The notes under the pieces were generated by a model. That model did no database searches. It was not told where the DNA came from and worked only from the letters and a program-made list of their open reading frames with translations. A stretch of DNA of 64,000 bases, from positions 434,001-498,000 of the forward strand of contig OU015541.1 of assembly GCA_907165065.1 (NCBI GenBank), written 5' to 3'. Positions 37,085 to 47,899 of this stretch are shown piece by piece. The stretch is from Caprimulgus europaeus. Lineage: Eukaryota > Chordata > Aves > Caprimulgiformes > Caprimulgidae. Every line of letters starts with the position of its first letter. Position 1 is the stretch's first letter. Both the position numbers and the translations under genes were made by a program.

Positions 37085-40000
37085 TCAGGGCTCGGGGGGC
37101 CCCTCGGGGGGCGGAGCGTCCCCCCCGCGGCGAAGCGTCTCCATGTGCTTCTGCATCTTCTCTGTCATCCAGGGCGGCGGCACGAAGGGCTTCAGCTCCT
37201 CCAGCCGCAGGTCGACAGAGTCCCTGGGGAGAGGGGGGGTGAGACTGGGGGACCCCGGCACCCAGCCCCCCGACTGGCACCCAACATGGACCCCCAGCAT
37301 TGACCCAAACTGGGACGCACCATGGACCCCCAGCACCCAGCCCCCTGATCAGGACCCACCACAGATCCCCAGCATTGACCCCAACCAGCACCGAGCCCCC
37401 CAGCACTGAGCAGAGCCCCTCCGGCACGGGCCCCCCTGCAGCAGCGCAGCCCCCAGGGCAGCAGCACAGCAGTGACTCTGCTTTGGCCCTCACCTGTAGT
37501 CCTCGCTGGCAGCCAAATCCCGAATGTCCTCCTCGATGAGCAGGTAGGCCTGTGGCACAAGGGGACACACCTCAGGGCTGCCGCTGCCTGCTCCAGCCCC
37601 CGCGAGGGGCACCGCCCCAGCCCCACTGCTCCCCGCGGGAGCCACTGGCCTGCGACTGGATCCCAAGGGGCAGCGGGTGGCCCCCCTCAGTGCCCCTGCC
37701 TCCATGTCCTGCCTAGCCCCCTGCCAGAGCCGCCTGCCCTGCGCCTGGGCCCGCTGCTCCTGGCCCGTGCTGGCCCTGCTGTGGGTCTCTGCGCGGTTGC
37801 CGCTGCAGGAGCCGCGAGCCCGGGCGTACTCACCATCTTGCCCCCAGTGGCCCTCATGTGCTGCTGCTCTGCCAGCCAGTGCTTATCCTGCGGGTCGGCC
37901 GCGTACTGCAATAAAGCAGCAAGGACCGAGCTGAACACAGGAAGAGAGCAGAGCTCCCGCTCGGACCCCTCCTGCCGGGACGCTGCGCCCCGCTCCAGCA
38001 TGCCCCTCAAGCCCCTTTTCCCCCGGGGTGCTGCCCAGCGGCAGCTGCCAGGGGGGCCCAGCTCTGCCTCTGCTGTTTCTGCAGCCTCCAGCCCTGGCTC
38101 CAGGCACACCCCCCACCTCGCAGGCTGTGCTAAGCTGTAACTGATGTTCCGGTGCCAGCCGGACTGCGCGTGTACGGGCTCCACAAACAAGGGCGAGGGG
38201 GGGAAGAAAACAAGCGAGCCGGGGCACACGCTCCCGACTCCCATCGGAAACTGCTTCCCAGCAAACCCTGAAGGAGGAAGCGTCCTGCTGCGGCATCTGA
38301 CCTTAAAGAGGTGGGGATGTTTGATGTAGAGTCGCCCTCTTGTTCCTCCCATCCCGAGAGCTCTGAAAGAGGAACACGAGGGGCTGTTACGCCTGTGCCA
38401 GGGGCGGCCGGGGTGGTACAGGGACACCTCCTCTCCTCCCCGAGCCCTTCCTACTGCTTTCGAGGCAGAGAAGCGAAGTGACCGGAGGAGTCTTACGGGC
38501 TCCTGCCTTGGAGACACCACCCTCCTTTGACAGGGCCATTCCTTACTTGTTTGCTCGAGATCCCAGCACAAAGGTTGTGGTTTCAGTCAGTCGGGATGGA
38601 TCCCACTACAGAGCAATTGGAAAAGGGGCAACATTAGAAAGGAAGCTGGTGCTGGCCCACGCTCCATGAGCCTCAGCGCTCTGATGGGGAACCTCTGAAC
38701 CGCCCCTGGCCTGGGAGGGAGGGAGCCGGCCACAGATCATCCGCAGAGGAGGGAAGTGACATCCCTCTGGGTGGATCTAAGCAGCTTCCCTCTGGGAACC
38801 ACTTGTGGGATCCTCCTGGCTACTGCAGCTCTCCCCAGGTCTCCTGACAGCGGCACCACCACGCCGCAGAGCTACAGGCTGCGGCGCCTGGGGGAGACAC
38901 GCAAAGGCCTCCAGGCACTTCGCTCCTCTCCTGCGCGGCAGGGCCCGTCGAGGCAGAGCACAGCGGGCGCTGTCCTCCGCTCCCGCAGCCGCAGGGAGCT
39001 GCTGGGGGAGCACAGGGGAGGAGAGGGTGAGCCCAGCGGCGTCAGCCAGCCAATACCTTTGGTCCATCCCTTCTCACAGGCTCAGAGACTTTGAGCTTCC
39101 ACCTGGGGGGAAGGAAAATGCAGTAAGAACGAGTCCCTGTGGAACCAGCACCCACACCCCCATGGCAGCAGCAGCAGCAGGGACTCAGCCCCAGCCTCCC
39201 ACACCCGCCTTCGCTCACCCCCTCCGCTCCTCGCGGTGCCCACTCTCTGCTGCACATCCTCCTCCCCCTGCCTGCCAAGATCCCCCCGCCCCGTGTCTCA
39301 CACTGCTCGCTCTGAAGAGTCCCTCTGGGCCTTTTCACCCCTTACAGCCTGTTTAAAACCGCTTCCTCGAAGGTCTGTGCCTCCTGGGGAGAACAGCTCA
39401 ACCCAGACCCCTCCTGCCCGCCCTCCAGCACACCCCTGCACCTCTCCTTTGTGCAGGGGGGAGGACATCTCAGGGTCCCTGTACTCCCTGATGCCTTTTC
39501 CCTCCACCCTCCCGAAACACAGGCTCCAGCTCAGGACCCATACTCACGCAGCCACGCCTGAGACCCCGCGGTCATTCGCCAGGCTCTGTCCTGGAGGCCG
39601 CCCCTTTCTCTGCATGGAAGAAATCCTTCAGTGACTGAGCTCTGCAGGCTGAGAACCCCCTCGGTCACCCACCCCCTCCTGGGGAAGCTGCTCGTTTTGT
39701 CAGGAGCAGAAACACTGCCTGGCACAGGAGTGAGCACCCCCGAAGCGCCCCAAATGCTGCCCGCGCCCCTGCATGCGCTCGTGCAGGGGGAACGGCCAGG
39801 AACAAGGAACAGGCTTCCCAAAACACAACATCAGGTGTGGAAACCCCCCTACCTTTTTGGGAATGGGGCTCCCTCGACGACTCAGCTCCTCATCCATCTG
39901 TCGGGCACGCTGCAAGAGGAAGGGCAGTGGGGTGAGCGGGGCCCTGCGCACCCAGCCAGCCGCTCTCTCCTGCGCTGTGCTCCAGGCAGGGAAACGCCGA

Positions 40001-41517
40001 CCCCACCCCACCCCACCCCAGTGGGAAGCACCAAATCAACAAGCAGCGACTGCGCCTGGGATCTTCCCAGCCCTGTAGGTACCGCTTCCTCCCAGCCCAA
40101 CACCCCCCAGCGCTGCCCCCTCGCTGGTGCGCTGATGGACAAGAAGAGGCAGAGAACAAAGCCACTCCAGCCCTTCTCCCGGCTCTTTCGAGTCATTTTA
40201 GTCTCTGGGAACAAGAACAACTTTTACCTTTGGTACTGACGGCTCATGGGGCAACCTGGGAACAACCTTTTTGCCGTCAGAGAAGAGCAGTTTGGCCTGC
40301 AGGGAGAGACAGAGGGAGATTCTGAGTCCACAGGGGACCTGCCAGCCCACCCCACTTCTGTGCCTCTGCCCGACAGCCCTGTTCCAGCTCTGCCTTCCGC
40401 ATGCTGCCACACAGTGTTCCCACAGACACTGAGATGCCAAAGCACGATCTGAGTGTGATAAGGTCTGGGCAACTGGGACACAAACAACATGTGAAAGAAA
40501 AAATCCCACTCCCTCCAGGACTCTCCAACGGGTGCCAGGGGCCAGTGTCTGTGGAAGCTCCAGCCGTGTGAGACGTACTGACAGAGCAGCCGTGGAAAGC
40601 AGCAGCAGGAGCTGCCTGGCCCTGACTGCTCCCCTCTGCCCAGACAGTGACCACAGGGCCAACGGCAAAGCCATTAAGAGGGACATGTCCTACCTGGGCT
40701 GCTGTGCTCAGCCAGGCACCAGGCCCTGCTGAGGGCGCAGAGCCCCTTGCTTGCACCCACCTGCTCCAGGCAGCTCCGGCACGTCTCCTGGATGAGCTGC
40801 TCAGGGTCCACCTCCTCCCCGACATTGTCGCGCACGTTGATTGCTGCCTTCTGGAAAAACTGGAGAGGAGGAGAGGGTGAGAGCCCGAGCAGCCGGGCAG
40901 CGCCGGGGCAGGCAGGTGGGCCCAGCTCCCACGGGATGGGCGTGACAGCCCCGTGCGGTGCCGGGGGCAGGCGCTCCCCGCGCAGCCCGAGGCAGGGCCG
41001 GTCCCCCCGCTGCTCCCACCTTCATGTACTTGTTGAAGACGCCCCGGATCTCCTCGTTGATGCTGGGCTGCAGGACGGCTCGCAGCAGGTCCATGGACAC
41101 GGCCGGGTCTGTGAAGCTGAAGACGGAGAGAGGAGTCGGGGGGGAGCGCGGGTGGCCCCGCCCCGGTCTGCTCCCACCCGGACCCCGCCCGTCCCGCTCC
41201 AGTGCTCAGTCCAGCCGCTCCGACTGGTCCCTCTCTTTAACCGGTCCCCCCGGCCCAGCTCCACACCGCCCGGCCCGCCCGTACCTGGTGGTCATCTGGG
41301 AGCGCCGTCCGCGCCGCTGCACCTGCCGGTGCCTGATCATGATGTTCCAGGGGCTCTGCGGGACACACGCGTCAGCCGCGGCCCGGCCCGGCCCCCCCGC
41401 CCAGCCCCGCCCCGCCCGGCCCCGCCGCACCGTGCTGACCAGCTGCTCCTCGGCGCCGCCCAGACCCTCCTCGCCCGGCGGCCCCGGCTGCTGCTCCGCG
41501 TCGCGGGCGGCGCCCAT
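37085..41517 (-). CDS. DNTTIP1: DNTTIP1, scaffold of the MiDAC histone deacetylase complex
   Basis: Nuclear protein that dimerises and recruits HDAC1/2 with MIDEAS in the mitotic deacetylase complex; first found as a TdT-interacting factor. Thirteen exons: 41517-41431, 41355-41285, 41116-41020, 40859-40761, 40296-40228, 39909-39853, 39609-39548, 39102-39057, 38605-38547, 38362-38302, 37905-37834, 37549-37494 and 37223-37085; 324 aa (human 329). The dimerisation region (SMDLLRAVLQPSINEEI) and C-terminal DNA-binding region (ALGMGGTRGRLYIKHPHLFK, HWLAEQQHMRATGGKM, LIEEDIRDLAASEDYR) are strongly conserved. The middle (QSLANDRGVSG) is more divergent. Confidence 0.96.
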
Positions 41518-41519
41518 GG

Positions 41520-44290
41520 CGGCGGCACCGGCCCCGTTCCCGGCCCGCGCGACCGGAAGCGCCGGTCCCTGTGTGCGTCATCAGCCTGCGACGCCCCGGC
41601 TGCGCGCCGGAAGTGGCGCTGCCATGGCAACGGCGGCGGGGGAGGCTGTACCGGACGGGGCGCGGGAACGGGGCCCGGTGCGGGGGAGCCCCGCGGGGAC
41701 ACACGGTGCGCGCTGGGGATGGGCCGTGCGGACAGCGGCCTCCTGCCCGCCGGGCTGCGGGGTGTGGCCTCCCCCGGGCCCCCCGCCGCGGCGGGGCCGA
41801 GCAGGAGCCGGATGCCCACGGTCCGAGGACGGGGCCGGCGGACACCGGAACATTACAGACCCGGCTGCGCTCCCCCCGCGCCTCCGCCGGTTTTTCTGCC
41901 TCCCGGCTGCGTTCAGCCCCACGCCCGGTCTGTGCCGCCGGGTCCCGGGGGGCACAGCGTGGAACGGACACGGCGGGGTGTAGGGACGTGCAGCTCGTGG
42001 GGGAAGGCGGGGAGGGACGATCGGCTCTGGAATAAATCCTAAAGCCATGAAAAGTCAGGCGGCTCCGCCCGGTGCCACCCGGAAGCGGAGCCTGGCGCGG
42101 GTGACCCTGCCTGTGAGACCGGAGCAATCGTGGCTGCGGAGATGAGAACGTTTGTCCTTCCACGATCCGCGCCCTCCTTGTTGCATTATTTTCTATGCCT
42201 GAAATAGAAAAATACCCTCATTGCAGTTCCAGGTGACTTTTTCCTCAAGTCTCTCATCTTTCTGGAATCGTGTTTATCTGGGGGAACTCTCCAAACCAGC
42301 GTTTCTTCGTCCCGTCTAACGTGCGCAGAAGAGACAAGACGACCTGTCTGTTGTTTTCCAGATTATCTTGTCCCGTGTCGTGGTCAGTGAGAAGCTTTTC
42401 TGTTGGGTCAGCTGGAGAGAAATTAAACATTTTCTTTGGTTAATCCCAAATCCCAAGTGGGAATCCCACTTCCATGGGATTTATCTGGATGCTGTGAGCT
42501 CTGTGTCAGCTTAGTCACGATCTGCCCACAGCCCAGCCGTCCCCCGGGGATCCAGGTGCAGGAGCAGAGCCGCTCCTCACCGTGGGCATTTGCTCCTTCT
42601 TCCGGCTGCTTCCTTTTGCAAGTGACCGTGGCACCAGTGTCCGCGAGATCCTGCAACTAAAAAGCGTTTGGAGAGACAATTGACGTTGCTGGTGGGCACG
42701 CAGAGCGAGCCAGGGGCTCTGGTGACACCCCGCTCTCCGGGGACCTGCGCAGCCGTGCGCGATGGGTGCGGGGGTGACCCTGCTCTCTGAGATCTGAGTC
42801 ATGTCGCTGGAACAGGACCTGTGGGATTCATCTCTCCCAGGCGTTTCTTTCAGTGCTGCTGAGGCGTTCTCCTTCATTAGCTCCCTACATATTAACCACG
42901 ATTACGATCTGCTCAGACGGAAACGAGCCAGGGCGATGGCGTCGTTCCCGGGAGGAGGAGCTGCCAGGTGGGCGCGGGGCAGGGGCAGGGGCAGATCTCT
43001 TCTCGGCGGGAGTCCCGGGGCTGGAAGGAGCCCTGCCGTCCCGCAGGTTGTTCCACATGATTTGCTTGCTGCGTGGAAGGGAGGCGGCGCTGCGGACGCG
43101 GCAGGACACGGGTTCCTCCGGGGGGAGTCCTGCTCACGGTGATTAACAGCGACAGCAACGCGCGATAAGCACCGGGCTGTCGGGTTCGGTGGTGGAGCTG
43201 CGAGGCGTGGAACGGTGGATCTCAGCGGGCTTGTGTAGGAATTGCATCTGATTTGAGTCACGGCCACGAGGGGAAGACTAAACCTGTACTTAAAGCATAT
43301 TTCTTGCAACAAGCCCTCTTCCCACACGGATTTGGCAGCATGAGCCGTGCACCTTCCTGCTCCCGAGTCACAGCCCTTGCGCCGCCCCGGCACCGCTTCA
43401 GCGCGACGCTGATGGGAGCTCTTTGAGCAGGAACTTGGCCTTTTCCGTGTTTGTCGAGCGGCACGCGCTCACTTAGAGCTGTGGAAACAATGTCGGGATC
43501 AAACCAACTCGCTCGCCCCACGGCTGCAGATTTAAACTTTGTCTTTTGATCCAGCAAGTCTGACCCATTCCTGCCAGGGGCTGCCGTGTCCTGGCCCGAC
43601 TAGTCCCTAAGTTCTCCTGTAATACTGGTTGCACTTTTGTTTCTGTATAATTCAGGAAGAAATAATCAAATAGGGAAGGACCTATCCTGCAAATAATTAA
43701 ACAGGGAAGGACCATCTTTGCAAATCCCATGTAACACAGCACCGGCCTCTGCCTTCACACACCCGCCAGAGCACTCCCGGGGAAGCGGGAGATGCGCTGG
43801 CAGAGGCAGGGCTGGTGGCGGGACCGGCCCTGTCCGAAGCATCCTGGACCCCGGGGTGGGGATCAGCACAAAGGGACCGGCCGGAACGGAGGCGACGGGC
43901 AGCAGCCGCGGGCAGCCCGGCCTCTTCCCGCCCGGCATCGCGGGGAGGCACCGGCGGTGTCCTGGTTGCTGGGGCCTGGCGGGGATGGTTTGTCCCTGGG
44001 CACTGCTGGGTGGCAGTGATGGGGGTCACAGCCTTCAGCGAGGCGGTGGGCACCCCGTCACGAGCAGCTGTGGAGAACCGGAGAATCCTCCTCCTTGCAG
44101 CCGGGGTTCCCTCTTCCCTCCTCCCTGTTCCTGTGCAGCTGACCCTGGATCCTGCTCCTGCCTTGGTTGTGGGTGGAGAAAGGCAGCTGGAGTGGCTTTT
44201 AGAAAACAGAATTACAGCAAAATGTGGGAGGTCCCTGCAAGTCACCTGCCAGCTGCTTCCTCCCATTCCCAGAGCCGGGCTGCCCGGCAG
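41520..44290. other. DNTTIP1 promoter and 2-kb spacer to the WAP locus
   Basis: CpG-rich DNTTIP1 promoter to about 42.0 kb, then less GC-rich sequence. Within it, two imperfect copies of a roughly 35-bp unit (AGGGAAGGACC ... TGCAAAT) lie at about 43664-43728. No protein gene is recognised. Confidence 0.45.
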
Positions 44291-44294
44291 GAGC

Positions 44295-44300
44295 TTTAAA
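44295..44300 (+). promoter_or_regulatory. TTTAAA box of the GKP-repeat gene
   Basis: TTTAAA lies 40 bp upstream of the ATG at 44340. The same element at nearly the same distance occurs at four other secreted-protein genes in the window. Confidence 0.6.
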
Positions 44301-44339
44301 TTGCCGCCCGGCTCAGCCCTGGCCACTGGCTCCAGCAGC

Positions 44340-46281
44340 ATGAGGGCGAGAGGCACCGTCCTGCTGGGGCTCCTTGCCCTGTGGGCAGAGCTGCAGGCAG
44401 CACCCACCGCAGGCAAGTACGGGCGCACGGGAACACCCGGCCTCTCTAGATTTTAAGAATATTTTCTGTATTTTCGTGGAATTATAGAATGGTTTGGATT
44501 GGAAAGGGCCTTTAAAATTGATCTGGTCCAACCCCCCTGCCGTGAGCAGGGACATCTTCCACCAGAGCAGTGCTGCTGCTGCTGTTCAGCAATGTGTATT
44601 TAAATGTCTGTTTTCATCCTTGTACCTCTGGAAGCTTCCTGTGAAGAGCTGAAACTCTGTGAGGTTTAGCTCTTGCGTACACTTTATAATCTTCGAGTTC
44701 TGCAAACCTCCTGCCAGGGACGGGGATGGTGGTGGTGCCACCGCACAGGGATGCTCGGGAGGTTTGTCAGTTGGACCAGTGACCATGAGCCCTCCGAAAA
44801 CACCAGCCCCACCAGGGAGCTGCTGCTCTGGGAGAAAGGAAATTCTCAAAGAAGAATTATTTTTCCTTCTCTTACTTTTTTTTTTTTTTTTTTAAAAAAA
44901 AGGCCCAACTTTCAGAGAAGTGATAATGGCATTTCTTTGGAATGAGCAGTGAAGTCATTTTGGGAGCCCTGTTTACAATTTTACAGCACCCCTTCTTTCT
45001 GAACGCTCCTGCCCGTGTGCTGTTTTATTCTGTCCAGACGCCGAGGCAGCAGCAGCTCCGGTGCGGCGGGACCCGGGTGTGCTGCGGCTGATGGAAATGT
45101 GTTGAAGGAACCTGAGTTCCGTTTGGTCTCAGTTTTACAGGCTGGGGGGGAGGCTGGTGCTTTGGGGGTGCCCACATGGGAGCCCTGTGCGGCAACGTGG
45201 GTGCTGATGGGTGGGAGCCGTGGGTGGGAGGGCAGCACAGGGCTGGTGCCCCAGTGCTGACGCTGCTGCTCTCTGCTCCTTTCCAGGGCTCCCCGGAGCA
45301 GCCCCTGCCAGGCGGCCACAGCCCGGGCAGCCGGGAAGCCCTCTGCTGGGGAGGGGCCCTCGGCCTGGGGAGGAGCCCAGCGCGGTGCCCTGTCCGCAGC
45401 CCGGCAGCGTCGCCCCAGGCGGGAAGTGGGAGTCAGGTGCGGAGCGGGTGGGTGAGGACCGGTGCCCACCCGGGGCCGAGCCGGTGGCTGCTGCGACGCC
45501 TGCGCTGGGGAAGAAGCCGGACACTGGGCTGAAGCCTGTGGTGGGGAGCAAGCCCACACTAGCTGGGAAGCCGGACACTGGGAAGAAACCCAGTCCAGGG
45601 AAAAAGCCAGCATGTGGGGGAAAGCCTGAGGCTCAGGAAAAGCCAGAGGTCATAGCAAAACCAGGGACCGGGGGGAAGCCAGACATGGGGGGGAAGCTGG
45701 AGACCAGTGAGAAACCAGTGGCTGAGGGGAAACCAGTGGCTGAGGGGAAACCAGTGCCTGGGGGGAAACCAGTAACCAGTGAGAAACCAGTGGCTGGGGG
45801 GAAACCAGAAACCAGTGAGAAACCAGTGGCTGAGTGGAAACCAGTGGCTGAGGGGAAACCAGTGCCTGGGGGGAAACCAGAGACCAGTGAGAAACCAGTG
45901 GCTGGGGGGAAACCAGAAACCAGTGAGAAACCAGTGCCTGGGGGGAAACCAGAGACCAGTGAGAAACCAGTGGCTGGGGGGAAGCCGGAGGCCGGGGAGA
46001 AACCTGTGCTGGGGGAGAAGCCGCAGTCAGGGGGGAAGCCGGAGAGTGAGGGGAAGCCTGAGAGTGACAAGGGTGACAGTGGGGAGGGTGATGACAATGA
46101 CGATGATGGTGATGATGATGAGAAAAATGATCATGACAATGACAATGGCGATGACAATGACAATGGCGATGACAATGACGATGGTGATGATGATGATGAT
46201 GGTGATGATAATGGCGATGATAACAGCAACAGCAATAGCGACAACAACGGTGATGACAATGGCGATAATGATGACGACGAC

Positions 46282-46313
<32 letters not shown>

Positions 46314-46398
46314 CGACGGAGATGACGATGATGACTATGACGACAATGATGATTACAGTGATGATGATGGTGGTGGCGACGGTGATGACGCTTGGTGA
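44340..46398 (+). CDS. Secreted lysine-proline repeat protein with an Asp-rich tail (REST-like gene)
   Basis: Not a family I can name. Exon 1 (44340-44412) encodes only a signal peptide (MRARGTVLLGLLALW...APTA). Exon 2 (45287-46398) encodes the whole secreted protein; total 394 aa. Residues about 60-120 are Pro/Gly-rich with single GKKP units. Residues about 120-280 are tandem units of the type ETSEKPVAGGKP. Residues 285-394 are almost only Asp, Asn and Gly with some Ser, Glu and Tyr, ending DDAW. The junction keeps frame only with a GC donor (G|GCAAGT, 44413-44414). One signal exon plus one repeat exon is the layout of mammalian semenogelin/trappin-type genes, which also arose in the WAP locus. 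Calcium or mineral binding by the acidic tail is my inference. Confidence 0.8.
44480..44575 (-). mobile_element. CR1 retroposon 3'-end fragment
   Basis: The sequence TATAGAATGGTTTGGATTGG followed by AAAGGGCC and TCCAACCCCCCTGCC is the reverse complement of the well-known 3' end of CR1 LINEs of birds and reptiles. It lies in intron 1 of the GKP-repeat gene and supports an avian source. Confidence 0.85.
44874..44901 (+). repeat. T-run followed by A-run
   Basis: About 20 T followed by 8 A in intron 1 of the GKP-repeat gene. Perhaps a retroposon tail or simple repeat. Confidence 0.8.
46085..46395 (+). repeat. GAT/GAC simple repeat coding the Asp-rich tail
   Basis: About 310 bp of imperfect GATGAC, AATGAC and GGTGAT triplets. 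It is coding in the plus frame (Asp, Asn, Gly). The reverse frames (poly-His, poly-Ile/Val) are shadows. Confidence 0.9.
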
Positions 46399-46548
46399 CT
46401 GGTGCCCCAGGCTGTGTGGAGCGTGTGAAGCGAGGACAGCCCACAGCGGGTGGGCGCAGGGGCGAATGCCCCCAGCCTCCTCCTCTGCCTCACTCTGCCA
46501 GGGCTGGTCCCGGCCACCACTGGCATCGGGCAGGACTTCCTCTTTCCT

Positions 46549-46554
46549 AATAAA
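46549..46554 (+). terminator. Polyadenylation signal of the GKP-repeat gene
   Basis: AATAAA 150 bp after the stop. An acceptor-like CTCTGCCAG near 46500 leaves open an untranslated third exon, as in semenogelin genes. Confidence 0.75.
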
Positions 46555-46559
46555 CCCCA

Positions 46560-47325
46560 CACTGGGCCACCACCTTGGCGTGACAAGCTGTCCCTGGTCA
46601 GTGCCTGGCATGACCAGGTCACCGTGACTGCCCCCGCCCCGGGCATGGGCTCAGCACAGCCCTTTGCACAGTGACGTGACTGTCACCTGTAGAAGAGCCA
46701 CAGGGATGGCCCTGACTGGGCGTCTGCCCAGGGCCAGCTGAGCATCCCTGAGTCAGGAGAGGGGGTTTCATCCATCATCCCCACGATGCCATGCTGTGCT
46801 GTGCCATGCCGTGCTGGCAGCGGGGTGAGGAGCTGGGGTACCGCTGCCCGTGCTGGATGTGGGGGGCAGCCCCAGGTGACTCCCAAGGGCTCAGGACAGC
46901 TGTGACACACTCCTGCTGAGGAGCTGCACCAAGGCGAGGTCAGGGCTGGCTGTGCTGCCATGGCCCTGGGGCAAACCTGGGTCCTGTCAGAGGGCACAAT
47001 GGGGTCTCACCGGGCACCTGCTCCCAGGAGGGTCTCCGGGAATAGGAACGAGCTCGGTCCCAGCAGGGATGGACGGACCCGTGGAGTTTGGGCAGGACTC
47101 ATGTGCAGGTCCCCAGGGACCCACCGGCTGTGGTGGCACAACCCCTGCACGGGACCCCAACCCCCCCACTCAGGGGCTGAAAGTCCCACTGAGGCTGGCA
47201 GGGGCTCATCAGGAGACTGACACAGCAGGAGCCAGCCAGCGTTCATCGCAGACTGGGTTTACTGGAGAGTAGAGGGCACAGAGGCCCCTGTACTCAGCAT
47301 GGAGCTGAGGGCAAGGGGGTGGAGG
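46560..47325. other. Spacer between the GKP-repeat gene and the small secreted-peptide gene
   Basis: GC-rich sequence with no recognised exon. It includes the likely 3' UTR of the minus-strand gene, with a variant AGTAAA near 47250. Confidence 0.4.
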
Positions 47326-47330
47326 TGGGA

Positions 47331-47833
47331 TCAGGGGCACGGGTGCTTGTCCAGCAGCTGACAGGTCCTTCCATGGCTGGCTGTCCGGTGTGGATGTCGG
47401 GTGGCTGCACACACGGGGTCCTCGATCCAGGTCCAGGCAGGGACTAGGTGAATCCTGGGGAGAGACAGCAGCACCCATGTCCCAGGCCCTCGCTTTGGAG
47501 CACATTGGGTGCAGCCATCGGCACTACAGCGGAGCCCTGGGGGCGGGGGCTCCCAAGACCCTGGGCACCCCTCCCAGAGAGCTGTCGGGGGGTCTGCTGC
47601 TCACTTCCACAGCGTGCAAGGATGTGCGGGGAGACAGCCCTGCTCTGCGGGACACTGCACCCTGGCCACGGCCATGCTCGTACCTGTGCACGTGGCCTCT
47701 CACAGTGCTATCCCGCTGGCTCCCTGCGCCCACCCCGCACCCACCCCGCGCCCACCCCACGCTCACCTGTGGACACCAGCCGGGCCCAGAGGCAGCAGAG
47801 CCCCAGGAGCAGGAGCAGCGACAGCAGCCGCAT
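47331..47833 (-). CDS. Candidate small secreted cysteine-containing peptide
   Basis: Exon 1 (47833-47767) is a clear signal-peptide exon, MRLLSLLLLLGLCCLW..., ending in phase 1 at a good donor (ACAG|GTGAGC). The most consistent continuation is 47644-47605 (GCLPAHPCTLW, flanked by CCGCAG and GTGAGC) and 47454-47331 (...EDPVCAATRHP...CQLLDKHPCP, stop TGA). This gives 76 aa with five cysteines after the signal. The downstream exons are short and match no family I know, so they are tentative. A TTTAAA box at 47883-47888 lies 50 bp upstream of the ATG, as in the neighbouring secreted-protein genes. Confidence 0.45.
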
Positions 47834-47882
47834 GGTGCGGGACAGGCAGTGCCGGGGCTGCCTGCCCGGGCACAGGCAGGGG

Positions 47883-47888
47883 TTTAAA
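47883..47888 (-). promoter_or_regulatory. TTTAAA box of the small secreted-peptide gene
   Basis: The palindromic TTTAAA lies 50 bp upstream of the minus-strand ATG at 47833, matching the layout at the other WAP-locus genes. Confidence 0.55.
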
Positions 47889-47899
47889 TCCTCCCGGGG

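Noticed and set aside
45633..46611. Minus-strand and shifted frames rich in His, Ile/Val or Met over the GAT/GAC tail
   Set aside because: Shadows of the simple repeat; the plus frame joins in phase to a signal exon and has matching repeats and a polyadenylation signal.
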